A stretch of DNA of 64,000 nucleotides, from contig NZ_FQZO01000001.1 in assembly GCF_900142075.1 (NCBI RefSeq), positions 248,001 through 312,000 of the forward strand. The letters run 5' to 3'. Each line of letters opens with the position of its first letter. Within the stretch, counting starts at the first letter, position 1. Position numbers and translations under genes: made by a program. This stretch comes from Clostridium amylolyticum (GTDB lineage Bacteria > Bacillota > Clostridia > Clostridiales > Clostridiaceae). The notes beneath the pieces are model-generated. The model saw nothing but the letters and a program-made list of their open reading frames with translations, was not told the origin of the DNA and searched no databases. Below, piece after piece: positions 25,865 through 33,858 of this stretch.

Positions 25865-26677
25865 CTAATCACCTAACTCTCTTAATGCATTTTCGCATTG
25901 TTCTTTATTTGGAGCAGTTCCGTGCCATCCGGCATTATTCTCCATAAAGGATACTCCTTTTCCTTTTACAGTACGTGCTAGAATCATGGTTGGTTTTCCC
26001 TTTGTATTTCTAGCTTCTTCAAAAGCTTTTTCAATTTCTTTAAAATCATGGCCATGGATAGTTATTACATTCCAGCCAAAAGCTTTAAATTTTGTATCTA
26101 TAGGAGTAGGATTCATTACCTTTTTGATATCCCCATCAATTTGTAGTCCATTAAAATCTACTATGGCACAAAGGTTATCTAATTTATAGTGAGCAGCAGC
26201 CATAGCAGCTTCCCATACTTGTCCTTCTTCGCATTCTCCGTCTCCAAGTAATGCATAAACACGATGGTCGTTATTATCTGTCTTATTGGAAAGAGCCATA
26301 CCAACAGCTGCAGATATACCTTGACCTAAAGAACCAGTAGACATATCTACACCATCTACATAATTCATATTTGGATGACCTTGAAGTGGTGAGTTTATTT
26401 TACGGAAGGTTAAAAGGTCTTCCTCATTTAAAAATCCTTTTTCACATAGAGTTGAATAAAGTAATGGAGAAGCATGTCCTTTTGATAATACAAATCTGTC
26501 CCTATCTACTCCTTTAAGGTTTTCTTTAGAAATATTCATTTCTTCAAAGTAAAGTACAGTTAATATATCTGCAGAAGAAAGAGATCCGCCTGGATGGCCA
26601 GAGTTTGTATTTGCTATCATTTTTATTATATTTTTACGTATATTTGTGGCATGGTTTTGTAATTCTTTTATATCCAT
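25865..26677 (-). CDS. Transketolase, N-terminal (thiamine diphosphate) subunit
   Basis: 270 residues from the ATG at 26677, which has GAGGTG in front; the longer frame to 26761 adds an unlikely N-terminus. TPP-binding GDGECEEGQVWEAAMAAAHY ends in DFNGLQIDG, and ANTNSGHPGGSLSSADIL and HASPLLYSTL are typical. It pairs with the subunit encoded at 24944. The transcript faces away from the alcohol dehydrogenase gene. Confidence 0.92.
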   Translation of the reverse strand: MDIKELQNHATNIRKNIIKMIANTNSGHPGGSLSSADILTVLYFEEMNISKENLKGVDRDRFVLSKGHASPLLYSTLCEKGFLNEEDLLTFRKINSPLQGHPNMNYVDGVDMSTGSLGQGISAAVGMALSNKTDNNDHRVYALLGDGECEEGQVWEAAMAAAHYKLDNLCAIVDFNGLQIDGDIKKVMNPTPIDTKFKAFGWNVITIHGHDFKEIEKAFEEARNTKGKPTMILARTVKGKGVSFMENNAGWHGTAPNKEQCENALRELGD

Positions 26678-26942
26678 AATATGCAGCACCTCACTTTCCA
26701 CTATATTATATCCCCCTAAAAATGGGCTTGTACACAAGTTAGAGTGTATGATTGTTACCACAATGATATGTAAAGATATAACGTTTATTTATAATGCAAA
26801 ATGATAAATGAAATTTGTAATTATAGGCATATGTTTATAGATTGCCGTATGAATATGGATTTGAATTTATACTTTAGTAAGTAGAGGAACAGATAATTTA
26901 TTATTATACTTAAACTATAAATATCAAAGGGAGGATTAATTT

Positions 26943-28082
26943 ATGTTTAATTATTATCAACCAACCAAAATACATTTTGGTGCAGGTAGATTAGATGAGC
27001 TGGGAGAAATATGTAAAAAGTATGGTAAAAGGTGTCTTTTGGTTACAACAGCTGATGCTCCATTACAAAGCTTATATAACAAGACAAAGAAGATTTTAGA
27101 AAGTGTTAATATTGAAGTTTTTCATTTTGATAAAGTAGAACCAAATCCAAAGGTAGAAATAGTACAAGAAGGGTTTGATATGTTAAAGAAGAATCCAGTA
27201 GATTTTGTACTAGCAGTTGGAGGTGGCAGCAGTATTGATACAGCAAAAGCTATTGCCTTTACAAATGGATTAGAAAAAATAAATTGGGATGATATATTTA
27301 ATAAATTTAGTTCGCCATTTGAAGATTATCCTTCTTACAGTGATACAATATTACCTTTAATTAGTGTTCCAACCACATCAGGAACAGGTTCACAGGTAAC
27401 ACAAGCGGCAGTAATAACAAAAGGAGATGAAAAAATAACATTTTTTCACCAAGACTTATTTTCAAAAGAATGTATTGTAGATTCAGAATTAACTTTAACA
27501 TTACCGCCAAGAATCACTGCTTCAACAGGCTTTGATGCATTTACTCATGCTTTTGAAAGTTTTATAAATAAGAGGGCTTCTTTATTTAGTTCAATGGATT
27601 CCTTAAAAGCCATGGAATTAGTTATTGAAAACCTACCTAAGGTAATGAAGGATCCAAGTAACATAGAATATCGTGAAAAAATGTCTTTGGCAGACACTTT
27701 AGCAGGAAGAGCCTTAGCAAATTCAGGTGCAGCTGTACCTCATCCATTATCAGAAATAATAGGAGGAATTTCTCATGTTTCTCATGGTGAAGCTTTAGCA
27801 GTAGTTTTCCCTCCTTATATAAAACAATCTTTTAAAGAAAATAAAGAAAAATTTAATAGGGTAGCTCAATTATTTAATCCCAATATAGAATTAGATAATG
27901 AAGATAATGTTCTCTATAGTTACATATGTGAGCTATTAGAAACTATTGGAATAAGAAAGAAATTATCTGATTTAGGTGTTAAAGAAGAAGAATTTCAAAA
28001 AATATTAAAATCCCCGATTCTTGATCACTTACCATTTGGCTCAAGAGAATACTTAGAAGAAATATTAAAGGAAACATTTTAA
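26943..28082 (+). CDS. Iron-containing alcohol dehydrogenase
   Basis: 379 residues. NAD-binding LAVGGGSSIDTAKAIA, PTTSGTGSQVT, and the metal ligands in FDAFTHAFES, VPHPLSE and SHGEAL identify a group III Fe-dependent dehydrogenase. In this locus it may reduce a sugar-derived aldehyde or ketone and recycle NADH. GGGAGG in front. Its stop overlaps the following HAD gene (TAATG). Confidence 0.88.
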   Translation: MFNYYQPTKIHFGAGRLDELGEICKKYGKRCLLVTTADAPLQSLYNKTKKILESVNIEVFHFDKVEPNPKVEIVQEGFDMLKKNPVDFVLAVGGGSSIDTAKAIAFTNGLEKINWDDIFNKFSSPFEDYPSYSDTILPLISVPTTSGTGSQVTQAAVITKGDEKITFFHQDLFSKECIVDSELTLTLPPRITASTGFDAFTHAFESFINKRASLFSSMDSLKAMELVIENLPKVMKDPSNIEYREKMSLADTLAGRALANSGAAVPHPLSEIIGGISHVSHGEALAVVFPPYIKQSFKENKEKFNRVAQLFNPNIELDNEDNVLYSYICELLETIGIRKKLSDLGVKEEEFQKILKSPILDHLPFGSREYLEEILKETF

Positions 28083-28885
28083 TGAAAGCTTTTTGTATTG
28101 ATCTTGATGGAACATTATTGAGAAGTGATAAAACAGTAAGTGATGTTAATAAAGAATCTATTAGAAAAGCAATTAATAAAGGAAATAAAGTTTTTATAGT
28201 TACTGGAAGACCCTATTGTTTTTCAAAATATTTAGCTAAAGAAATTCATAAAGATGTAGAAGTTATATCCTTTAATGGAGCCTGCTATGATAAAGGAAAA
28301 GATATAATGATAAATTATATAAGCAATAAGGCCCTTATTGAAGCTATTGATATATTAAAGAGTTCTAATTGTAAGAGCTTCTTCAAAGGGAAAAACTTGT
28401 TTTATACAACAGAAGCTTATGATGAGAGATTTTTATATGACAGTATTAATGATAAGGTTCCAGATGAACTAAAAGTAAAATCATATACTAATTTATCATG
28501 GGATGAAATATCCAATAATGCTAAAGATATTATTAAAATTTTAGCATATTCCTATGATATAAAAGAAGTTGATAAGCTTAGTATGAAACTACAAAAAATA
28601 AAAGGATTAACTATTAGTAGTTATATGGATATAAGCATAGATATAACCGGCGAAAATACCCATAAAGGAAGAGCTGTTAATGATGTTATGAGTTATTATG
28701 GAATAAATAGATCAGAAATAGTAGCCATAGGCGATTCTGAAAATGATATTCCTATGCTAAAAGAAGCTGGATATAGTGTAGCTATGGGAAATGCAAAAGA
28801 AGAAATAAAAGAAATTTGTGATATGGTAACATTCTCAAATGATGATGATGGAGTATCCTATGCCATAGAGAGTATAATCAAGTGA
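28082..28885 (+). CDS. Cof-type HAD phosphatase
   Basis: 267 residues. Motif I is CIDLDGTLLRSD, motif II TGRP, and motif IV IGDSENDIPMLKEAGYSVAMGNA, the layout of Cof/IIB HAD hydrolases that dephosphorylate sugar phosphates. It is translationally coupled to the alcohol dehydrogenase, so it may remove phosphate from an intermediate of the same pathway. Confidence 0.85.
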   Translation: MKAFCIDLDGTLLRSDKTVSDVNKESIRKAINKGNKVFIVTGRPYCFSKYLAKEIHKDVEVISFNGACYDKGKDIMINYISNKALIEAIDILKSSNCKSFFKGKNLFYTTEAYDERFLYDSINDKVPDELKVKSYTNLSWDEISNNAKDIIKILAYSYDIKEVDKLSMKLQKIKGLTISSYMDISIDITGENTHKGRAVNDVMSYYGINRSEIVAIGDSENDIPMLKEAGYSVAMGNAKEEIKEICDMVTFSNDDDGVSYAIESIIK

Positions 28886-28917
28886 TTCTTAGCTATAGGA
28901 TAAATTAAAAAGTTTTT

Positions 28918-28960
28918 AAAAGATCTACTTACAAATATATAAGTAGGTCTTTTCTTTTTT
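28918..28960 (+). terminator. Terminator of the ADH-HAD unit
   Basis: A 14-bp stem (28918-28931 with 28940-28953, one G-T pair) followed by CTTTTTT. Confidence 0.85.
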
Positions 28961-29032
28961 GATAAAGATATTAACTGACAATATATTATTATAATATTTG
29001 CTAGCAATACTGCTATAATACTTTATATACTG

Positions 29033-29064
29033 AAAATAGTGTGCCAAAGGTATACTATTTTTTT
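29033..29064 (+). terminator. Second terminator-like hairpin with no gene in front
   Basis: A 13-bp stem (29033-29045 with 29049-29061, two G-T pairs) with the 3-nt loop AAA, running into seven T. A TATAAT at 29014-29019 lies just before it. It may back up the previous terminator or end a very short transcript. Confidence 0.5.
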
Positions 29065-29109
29065 ATGCAATTGATGGCTAACCTTCCATAAGTATTTCCA
29101 TAAATTAAG

Positions 29110-29139
29110 TTGATAAATAATTAACAAAAATAATATAAT
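29110..29139 (+). promoter_or_regulatory. Predicted promoter of the sensory hydrogenase gene
   Basis: TTGATA (29110-29115) and TATAAT (29134-29139) with an 18-bp spacer, 32 bp before the start codon at 29171. Confidence 0.5.
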
Positions 29140-29170
29140 TAAAGTATATGATAGGGAAGGATGTGTCCAT

Positions 29171-30895
29171 ATGAAATACATGAATTTTTCTAAAGCTAAT
29201 TGCAAAAATTGTTATAAATGCCTTAGAGCATGTCCTGTAAAGGCTATTAAATTTAAAAATGAGCAGGCTGAAATAGAAGAGGATAGATGTATTGCTTGTG
29301 GCCACTGTCTTTCCATATGTCCTCAAAATGCCAGACAAGTACTGAGTGATTTAGATATGGTAAAGTATATAGTAAATTTAAGTACACCAGTAATAGCGAC
29401 CTTAGCTCCTTCCTTTGCTGGTTTCTTTGATGTGGAAGAAGGAAAAGTCATTACAGCCTTAAAGAAGCTAGGATTTTCCTATGTCCATGAGACAGCTTAT
29501 GGAGCAGAACTAGTAGCCAAGCAATACAATGAATATGTAGAATCCCATAATCAAGATAATTATATTACAACCTCTTGCCCCTCTGCTAACTATCTAGTAG
29601 AAAAATATTATCCTGAGCTAGTTAAATACATGATTCCTACGGTTTCACCAATGGTTGCCCATGGAAAGATTTTAAAGCATGTATATGGAAAGGATTCCTT
29701 TGTGGTTTTTATAGGGCCTTGTCATGCTAAAAAAGTTGAAGTAGAGGAATATAAGGATGAGAAAATAATAAATGCTGTGCTTACCTTCGAAGAGGTAAAA
29801 GCTTGGCTAAAGGAAGAGGCTATTAACATAAAGGATCTTGAAGTATCTGAGTTTCAGCATAATCACTTATCTGGTGGAAGAAGCTTTCCATTGGGTGGAG
29901 GAATACTAGAATGCATGGGAGGAAAATTTCATAATAGATCTCTAAATACAATTTCAGTAACCGGTACTGAAGACTGCATGGAAGTTTTAAAATCTATAAA
30001 GGAAGGGAAGCTTAAAAACTGCTTTGTGGAAGTGAGTTCCTGTAAAGGAAGCTGTATTGGGGGCCCTAAGATGATAAAGGATGAAGAAGGCTACTACACA
30101 AGGTTTAGTAAGGTTAGAAATTATATTAATAAAAGAGTGGGAAGCGCAGACGATGAAGAGATGATTATCCCTGAAGGCATTGTTTTTTCTAGAGCTTTTA
30201 AAGATAAAAAGATCATTAAAGATCCTCCTATAGAAGAAGAAATAGCTAAGATAATGAGGCGGATGGGTAAGTTTACAAAGGAAGATGAACTAAACTGCGG
30301 TGTGTGTGGCTATAATACTTGCAGAGAAAAAGCTCAAGCTGTTTATGAAGGCATGGCAGAAACCAGTATGTGCCTGCATTATATGAGGAGTAAAGCAGAG
30401 AGCTTGTCAAATGTGATAATTGAAAATACACCTAATGGTTTAATCCTGATAGATGGAGATATGAGAATCAAAGAAATAAATCCTGCGGCAGAAAAGGTGT
30501 TTTTAGTAGATAAAGAAAATATTATTGGAAAGCCCATATCTATCTTAATAGAAGAGGAAGATATTAAAAAGGTTAAAGAAACAGGAGAAAATATCATAGG
30601 CAAGAAGGTTGTCTATGCAAAGTATAATGCTGTGTTTATTATAAATTCTATATATTTAGAAAAGCAGGATGCAGTGTTGATCACCCTAGTAAATATTATA
30701 GATGAAGAGAAAAACAGAGAAGAGCTTATTAAAATAAAAAGAAATGCTCTAAATGCAGCAGATGAAATTATACAAAAGCAAATGAGAGTTGCCCAGGAAA
30801 TAGCAGGAGTTCTAGGAGAAACTACAGCGGAAACGAAATTGATTTTAATGGAGCTTAGAAAGGTTATCAGCGGAGAAACGGGGGAGACTAAATGA
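29171..30895 (+). CDS. Sensory [FeFe]-hydrogenase-like protein with PAS domain (HydS, group C type)
   Basis: 574 residues. Two [4Fe-4S] ferredoxin motifs (Cys11/14/17/21 and Cys40/43/46/50) precede an H-cluster domain with motif 1 as TTSCPS (Cys136), motif 2 GPCHAKK (Cys184) and motif 3 SSCKGSCIGGP (Cys291, Cys295). An extra Fe-S motif CGVCGYNTC with Cys401 (376-401) leads to a PAS domain (about 415-510) and a helical tail. In catalytic enzymes motif 1 is TSCCP; here the proton-transfer Cys is Ser, as expected for a slow, sensing enzyme. The next gene, a phosphatase, overlaps it by 4 bp, which matches the phosphatase-linked group C hydrogenases. Likely senses H2 or redox state in the cytoplasm. 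Confidence 0.85.
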   Translation: MKYMNFSKANCKNCYKCLRACPVKAIKFKNEQAEIEEDRCIACGHCLSICPQNARQVLSDLDMVKYIVNLSTPVIATLAPSFAGFFDVEEGKVITALKKLGFSYVHETAYGAELVAKQYNEYVESHNQDNYITTSCPSANYLVEKYYPELVKYMIPTVSPMVAHGKILKHVYGKDSFVVFIGPCHAKKVEVEEYKDEKIINAVLTFEEVKAWLKEEAINIKDLEVSEFQHNHLSGGRSFPLGGGILECMGGKFHNRSLNTISVTGTEDCMEVLKSIKEGKLKNCFVEVSSCKGSCIGGPKMIKDEEGYYTRFSKVRNYINKRVGSADDEEMIIPEGIVFSRAFKDKKIIKDPPIEEEIAKIMRRMGKFTKEDELNCGVCGYNTCREKAQAVYEGMAETSMCLHYMRSKAESLSNVIIENTPNGLILIDGDMRIKEINPAAEKVFLVDKENIIGKPISILIEEEDIKKVKETGENIIGKKVVYAKYNAVFIINSIYLEKQDAVLITLVNIIDEEKNREELIKIKRNALNAADEIIQKQMRVAQEIAGVLGETTAETKLILMELRKVISGETGETK

Positions 30896-32064
30896 GTTGT
30901 TTTGTAGATACCTCCTTTGACAGCTTAAAGAAAAAGGGTGAAGAACTCTGCGGAGATATGGTAGAAATTATTAAGGTAGAGGACAGTACGGTGATAGTTT
31001 TAGCAGATGGCTTAGGCAGCGGGGTTAAAGCTAATATACTAGCTACCTTAACCAGCCGTATAGCAGCAACTATGATAAAAGGCGGGGCGGATATTTATGA
31101 AACGGTGCATACTATAGTGAATACTTTGCCCATATGCAGTGAAAGACATATAGCTTACTCTACCTTTACCATTATGAAAATACAAAGAGATGGGAGAACC
31201 TATGCTGTAGAATATGAAAATCCTCCCTTCTTCCTCATAAGAAAAGGAGAAAGCATTAAGGTAGAGAGAAAAGAAACCATAATCAATGGAAGAAAAATTT
31301 TAGAAAGTAATTTTTCCTTACAAGAAGAGGATGTTATAACCATTATAAGCGATGGGGTTTTGCATGCTGGGGAAGGCAACGTACTAAATATGGGTTGGCA
31401 ATGGAGTGATGTTGAAAGTTACCTCCTTAGGAGCAGCGGAAATAAAAGATGCGCAAAGAATATCAGCAGAGACCTCATAGATGCCTGCTGGTACTTATAC
31501 GGATGTAAGCCTGGAGATGATGCCACTGCCATTGGAATTAAAATAAAACGACCTCAGTATGTAGATTTATTTACTGGACCTCCTGAGCATAAGGAAAAGG
31601 ATGCTTATGTGATTAATGAGCTTATGAGAGGGAAAGGAAAGAAGATAATATGCGGCGGTACTGCGGCAAACATAGCTGAGAGGATACTTAAAAGAAGCTT
31701 AGTGGTAGATGCTAAGGACATAAACTCTGAAATTCCTCCTATATTTTATATGGATGGAGTAGACTTAATAACAGAAGGGGTTATAACCTTAAGCAAAACC
31801 ATAGAAATCATAAGAGAATACGCAGATTCTTTTCTTGAAGAAGGAAGAGAAAACAGCCTTAAGGGGGAGGATGGAGCTATACGTCTTGCAAAAATACTCC
31901 TGGAGGAATGTACTCATCTTAATTTATGGGTGGGTAAGGCTTGGAATAAAGCCTATGATAAAGAAGAATTTTATTTAAGTATAGGTATAAAGATGAGGTT
32001 GGTTGAAGAATTATGCCAGTTTATGCAAAGGCTTGGAAGGATAGTTAAGATAAATTATGTGTAA
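30892..32064 (+). CDS. SpoIIE/PP2C-type serine phosphatase linked to the sensory hydrogenase
   Basis: 390 residues. The N-terminal ~225 residues form a PP2C/SpoIIE fold with LADGLGSGVKAN, IISDGVLHAGEG and PGDDATAIGI supplying the metal-binding Asp residues. The C-terminal ~160 residues (CGGTAANIAERIL, and SLKGEDGAIRLAKILLEE) are not a known output domain to me. ATGA overlap with the sensory hydrogenase gene indicates one functional unit: a gas or redox signal would control dephosphorylation of an unknown target, possibly an anti-anti-sigma-like protein. The target is not encoded next to it. Confidence 0.85.
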   Translation: MSCFVDTSFDSLKKKGEELCGDMVEIIKVEDSTVIVLADGLGSGVKANILATLTSRIAATMIKGGADIYETVHTIVNTLPICSERHIAYSTFTIMKIQRDGRTYAVEYENPPFFLIRKGESIKVERKETIINGRKILESNFSLQEEDVITIISDGVLHAGEGNVLNMGWQWSDVESYLLRSSGNKRCAKNISRDLIDACWYLYGCKPGDDATAIGIKIKRPQYVDLFTGPPEHKEKDAYVINELMRGKGKKIICGGTAANIAERILKRSLVVDAKDINSEIPPIFYMDGVDLITEGVITLSKTIEIIREYADSFLEEGRENSLKGEDGAIRLAKILLEECTHLNLWVGKAWNKAYDKEEFYLSIGIKMRLVEELCQFMQRLGRIVKINYV

Positions 32065-32099
32065 AAATAGGAAGGTTTATAGTACCTTCCTATTTTTAT
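32063..32099. terminator. Bidirectional terminator between the phosphatase gene and hydA
   Basis: A perfect 14-bp stem (32063-32076 with 32084-32097) with a 7-nt loop; A and T runs on the two flanks serve both directions. Confidence 0.9.
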
Positions 32100-32104
32100 A
32101 GAGA

Positions 32105-33841
32105 TTACTTTCTCTTATGATAGTGAGTGTGAAGAAGTTCATGAGCCTTTTCCCCATAAGGTTTTCCTAAAAATTCATCATATAAATTTTTGATATATGG
32201 GTTTTCATGAGATTTTCTTATGGTCTTATTTTTATCTTCTGTATATATAGCCTTCATTCTTTTTTGAAGGATTTCTGCATTTCCATGGATATATGGCTGA
32301 CCGCCGCCATCGATACATCCTCCTGGGCAAGCCATGATTTCAATTAAGTGATAGTTTGCCTTGCCTTCTCTTATAGCTTGAAGAAGCTTTCTAGCATTAC
32401 CAAGACCATTGGATATAGCAACCTTAACATCCATATCTTTAATTTTTACAGTGGCTTCCTTAATACCTTGAAGTCCCCTTACCGCCTCAAAGTCTAGGCT
32501 TTCAAGAGATTCATTGGTTATCCACTCATAAGCAGTACGTAGAGCTGCCTCCATAACCCCGCCGCTGGTACCAAAGATAACCGCAGCACCGGTAGATTCT
32601 CCTAAAGGATTTTCAAAAGCTTCCTCTTCTAGGGAAACAAAATCTATACCTGCTTCTTTTATCATCTGAGCCAATTCTCTTGTGGAGATAACTATGTCTA
32701 CATCTGGCACTCCATTTCTATTCATTTCAGGTCTTGCAGCCTCATACTTTTTAGCTAGGCAAGGCATCACTGAAACCACTATTAAATCTTGAGGCTTAAC
32801 CCCCATTTTTTCAGCTAAATAGGTTTTTGCTACAGCTCCAAACATTTGCTGTGGAGATTTACAGGAGGATGGAATGTCCAGTAAATCGCTAAAGTTTTGT
32901 TCCATAAAGTTTATCCAAGCAGGGCAGCAGCTAGTAAGCATAGGAAGCCTTCCGTCGTGCTCTAATCTATGAATAAATTCTGAAGCTTCCTCCATTATTG
33001 TTAAGTCAGCGGCGAAGTCTGTGTCAAAGACCTTATTAAAGCCCAAGGCCCGAAGGGCAGCTACCATTTTTCCTGTAACTAAAGTTCCAGGTTCCATACC
33101 AAAGGCTTCACCAAGAGCTGTTCTTACTGCAGGAGCAGTTTGTACTATAACAGTCTTACTCTTATCATTTAGAGCATCCCAAACCTTTGAAACATTATTA
33201 ACCTCAATGAGAGCACCGGTAGGACATACGCTTACGCATTGACCGCAGAAAGTACAGTTGGTTTCAAGCATAGGAAGCTTAAATGCAGGGGATACCACGG
33301 TTTCAAAACCTCTGCCTACAGCAGACAGGATACCTACAGTCTGTACCTCATTACACATGGTTTCGCAGCGTCTGCATAGAACACACTTATCTAAATCTCT
33401 TATTATAGAGTAGCTGGAATCATCTAAATCATAGGTAGACATATCGCCTTTATATTTTATTTCAAATATTCCAAGCTCCACAGCTAATTTTTGCAAATCA
33501 CAGTTTGTGCTCTTTTTACAAAGGAGACAATCTTGGGGATGGTCTGAAAGTAAAAGCTCTACCATACTCCTTCTAGCCTTTACCGCCTTTATGGAATTGG
33601 TTTTTACTACCATACCCATGGATACAGGGGTACAGCAGGCTGGAGCAAGATTCCTTCTACCTTCTACTTCTACCACACATACTCTGCAGGATCCAGGGTG
33701 ATTTACGGTCTTATTATCATGAAGATTAAGATGGCAGAGGGTAGGGATATTTATATTTAATTTTCTAGCAGCTTGTAATATTGTAGTACCTTGCTCAACC
33801 TCTATAGGTTTTCCGTTTATGGTTAAATTAATTAAACTCAC
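32105..33841 (-). CDS. hydA: NAD(H)-linked [FeFe]-hydrogenase, catalytic subunit HydA
   Basis: 578 residues from the GTG at 33841; the GTG at 33850 lies inside the ribosome binding site. Domains in order: N-terminal [2Fe-2S] (Cys near 36, 52, 55, 69), His-ligated [4Fe-4S] (HPQDCLLCKKSTNC), two [4Fe-4S] clusters (CVLCRRCETMC; CTFCGQCVSVCP), then the H-cluster domain with the complete motifs LTSCCPAW, MPCLAKKYE and MACPGGCIDGGGQP. The full TSCCP motif indicates an active enzyme. The layout is that of the group A trimeric hydrogenases. It probably oxidises or evolves H2 with NAD(H) and ferredoxin together with HydB and HydC. Confidence 0.95.
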   Translation of the reverse strand: MSLINLTINGKPIEVEQGTTILQAARKLNINIPTLCHLNLHDNKTVNHPGSCRVCVVEVEGRRNLAPACCTPVSMGMVVKTNSIKAVKARRSMVELLLSDHPQDCLLCKKSTNCDLQKLAVELGIFEIKYKGDMSTYDLDDSSYSIIRDLDKCVLCRRCETMCNEVQTVGILSAVGRGFETVVSPAFKLPMLETNCTFCGQCVSVCPTGALIEVNNVSKVWDALNDKSKTVIVQTAPAVRTALGEAFGMEPGTLVTGKMVAALRALGFNKVFDTDFAADLTIMEEASEFIHRLEHDGRLPMLTSCCPAWINFMEQNFSDLLDIPSSCKSPQQMFGAVAKTYLAEKMGVKPQDLIVVSVMPCLAKKYEAARPEMNRNGVPDVDIVISTRELAQMIKEAGIDFVSLEEEAFENPLGESTGAAVIFGTSGGVMEAALRTAYEWITNESLESLDFEAVRGLQGIKEATVKIKDMDVKVAISNGLGNARKLLQAIREGKANYHLIEIMACPGGCIDGGGQPYIHGNAEILQKRMKAIYTEDKNKTIRKSHENPYIKNLYDEFLGKPYGEKAHELLHTHYHKRK

Positions 33842-33858
33842 AGTGCACACCTCTCTTC

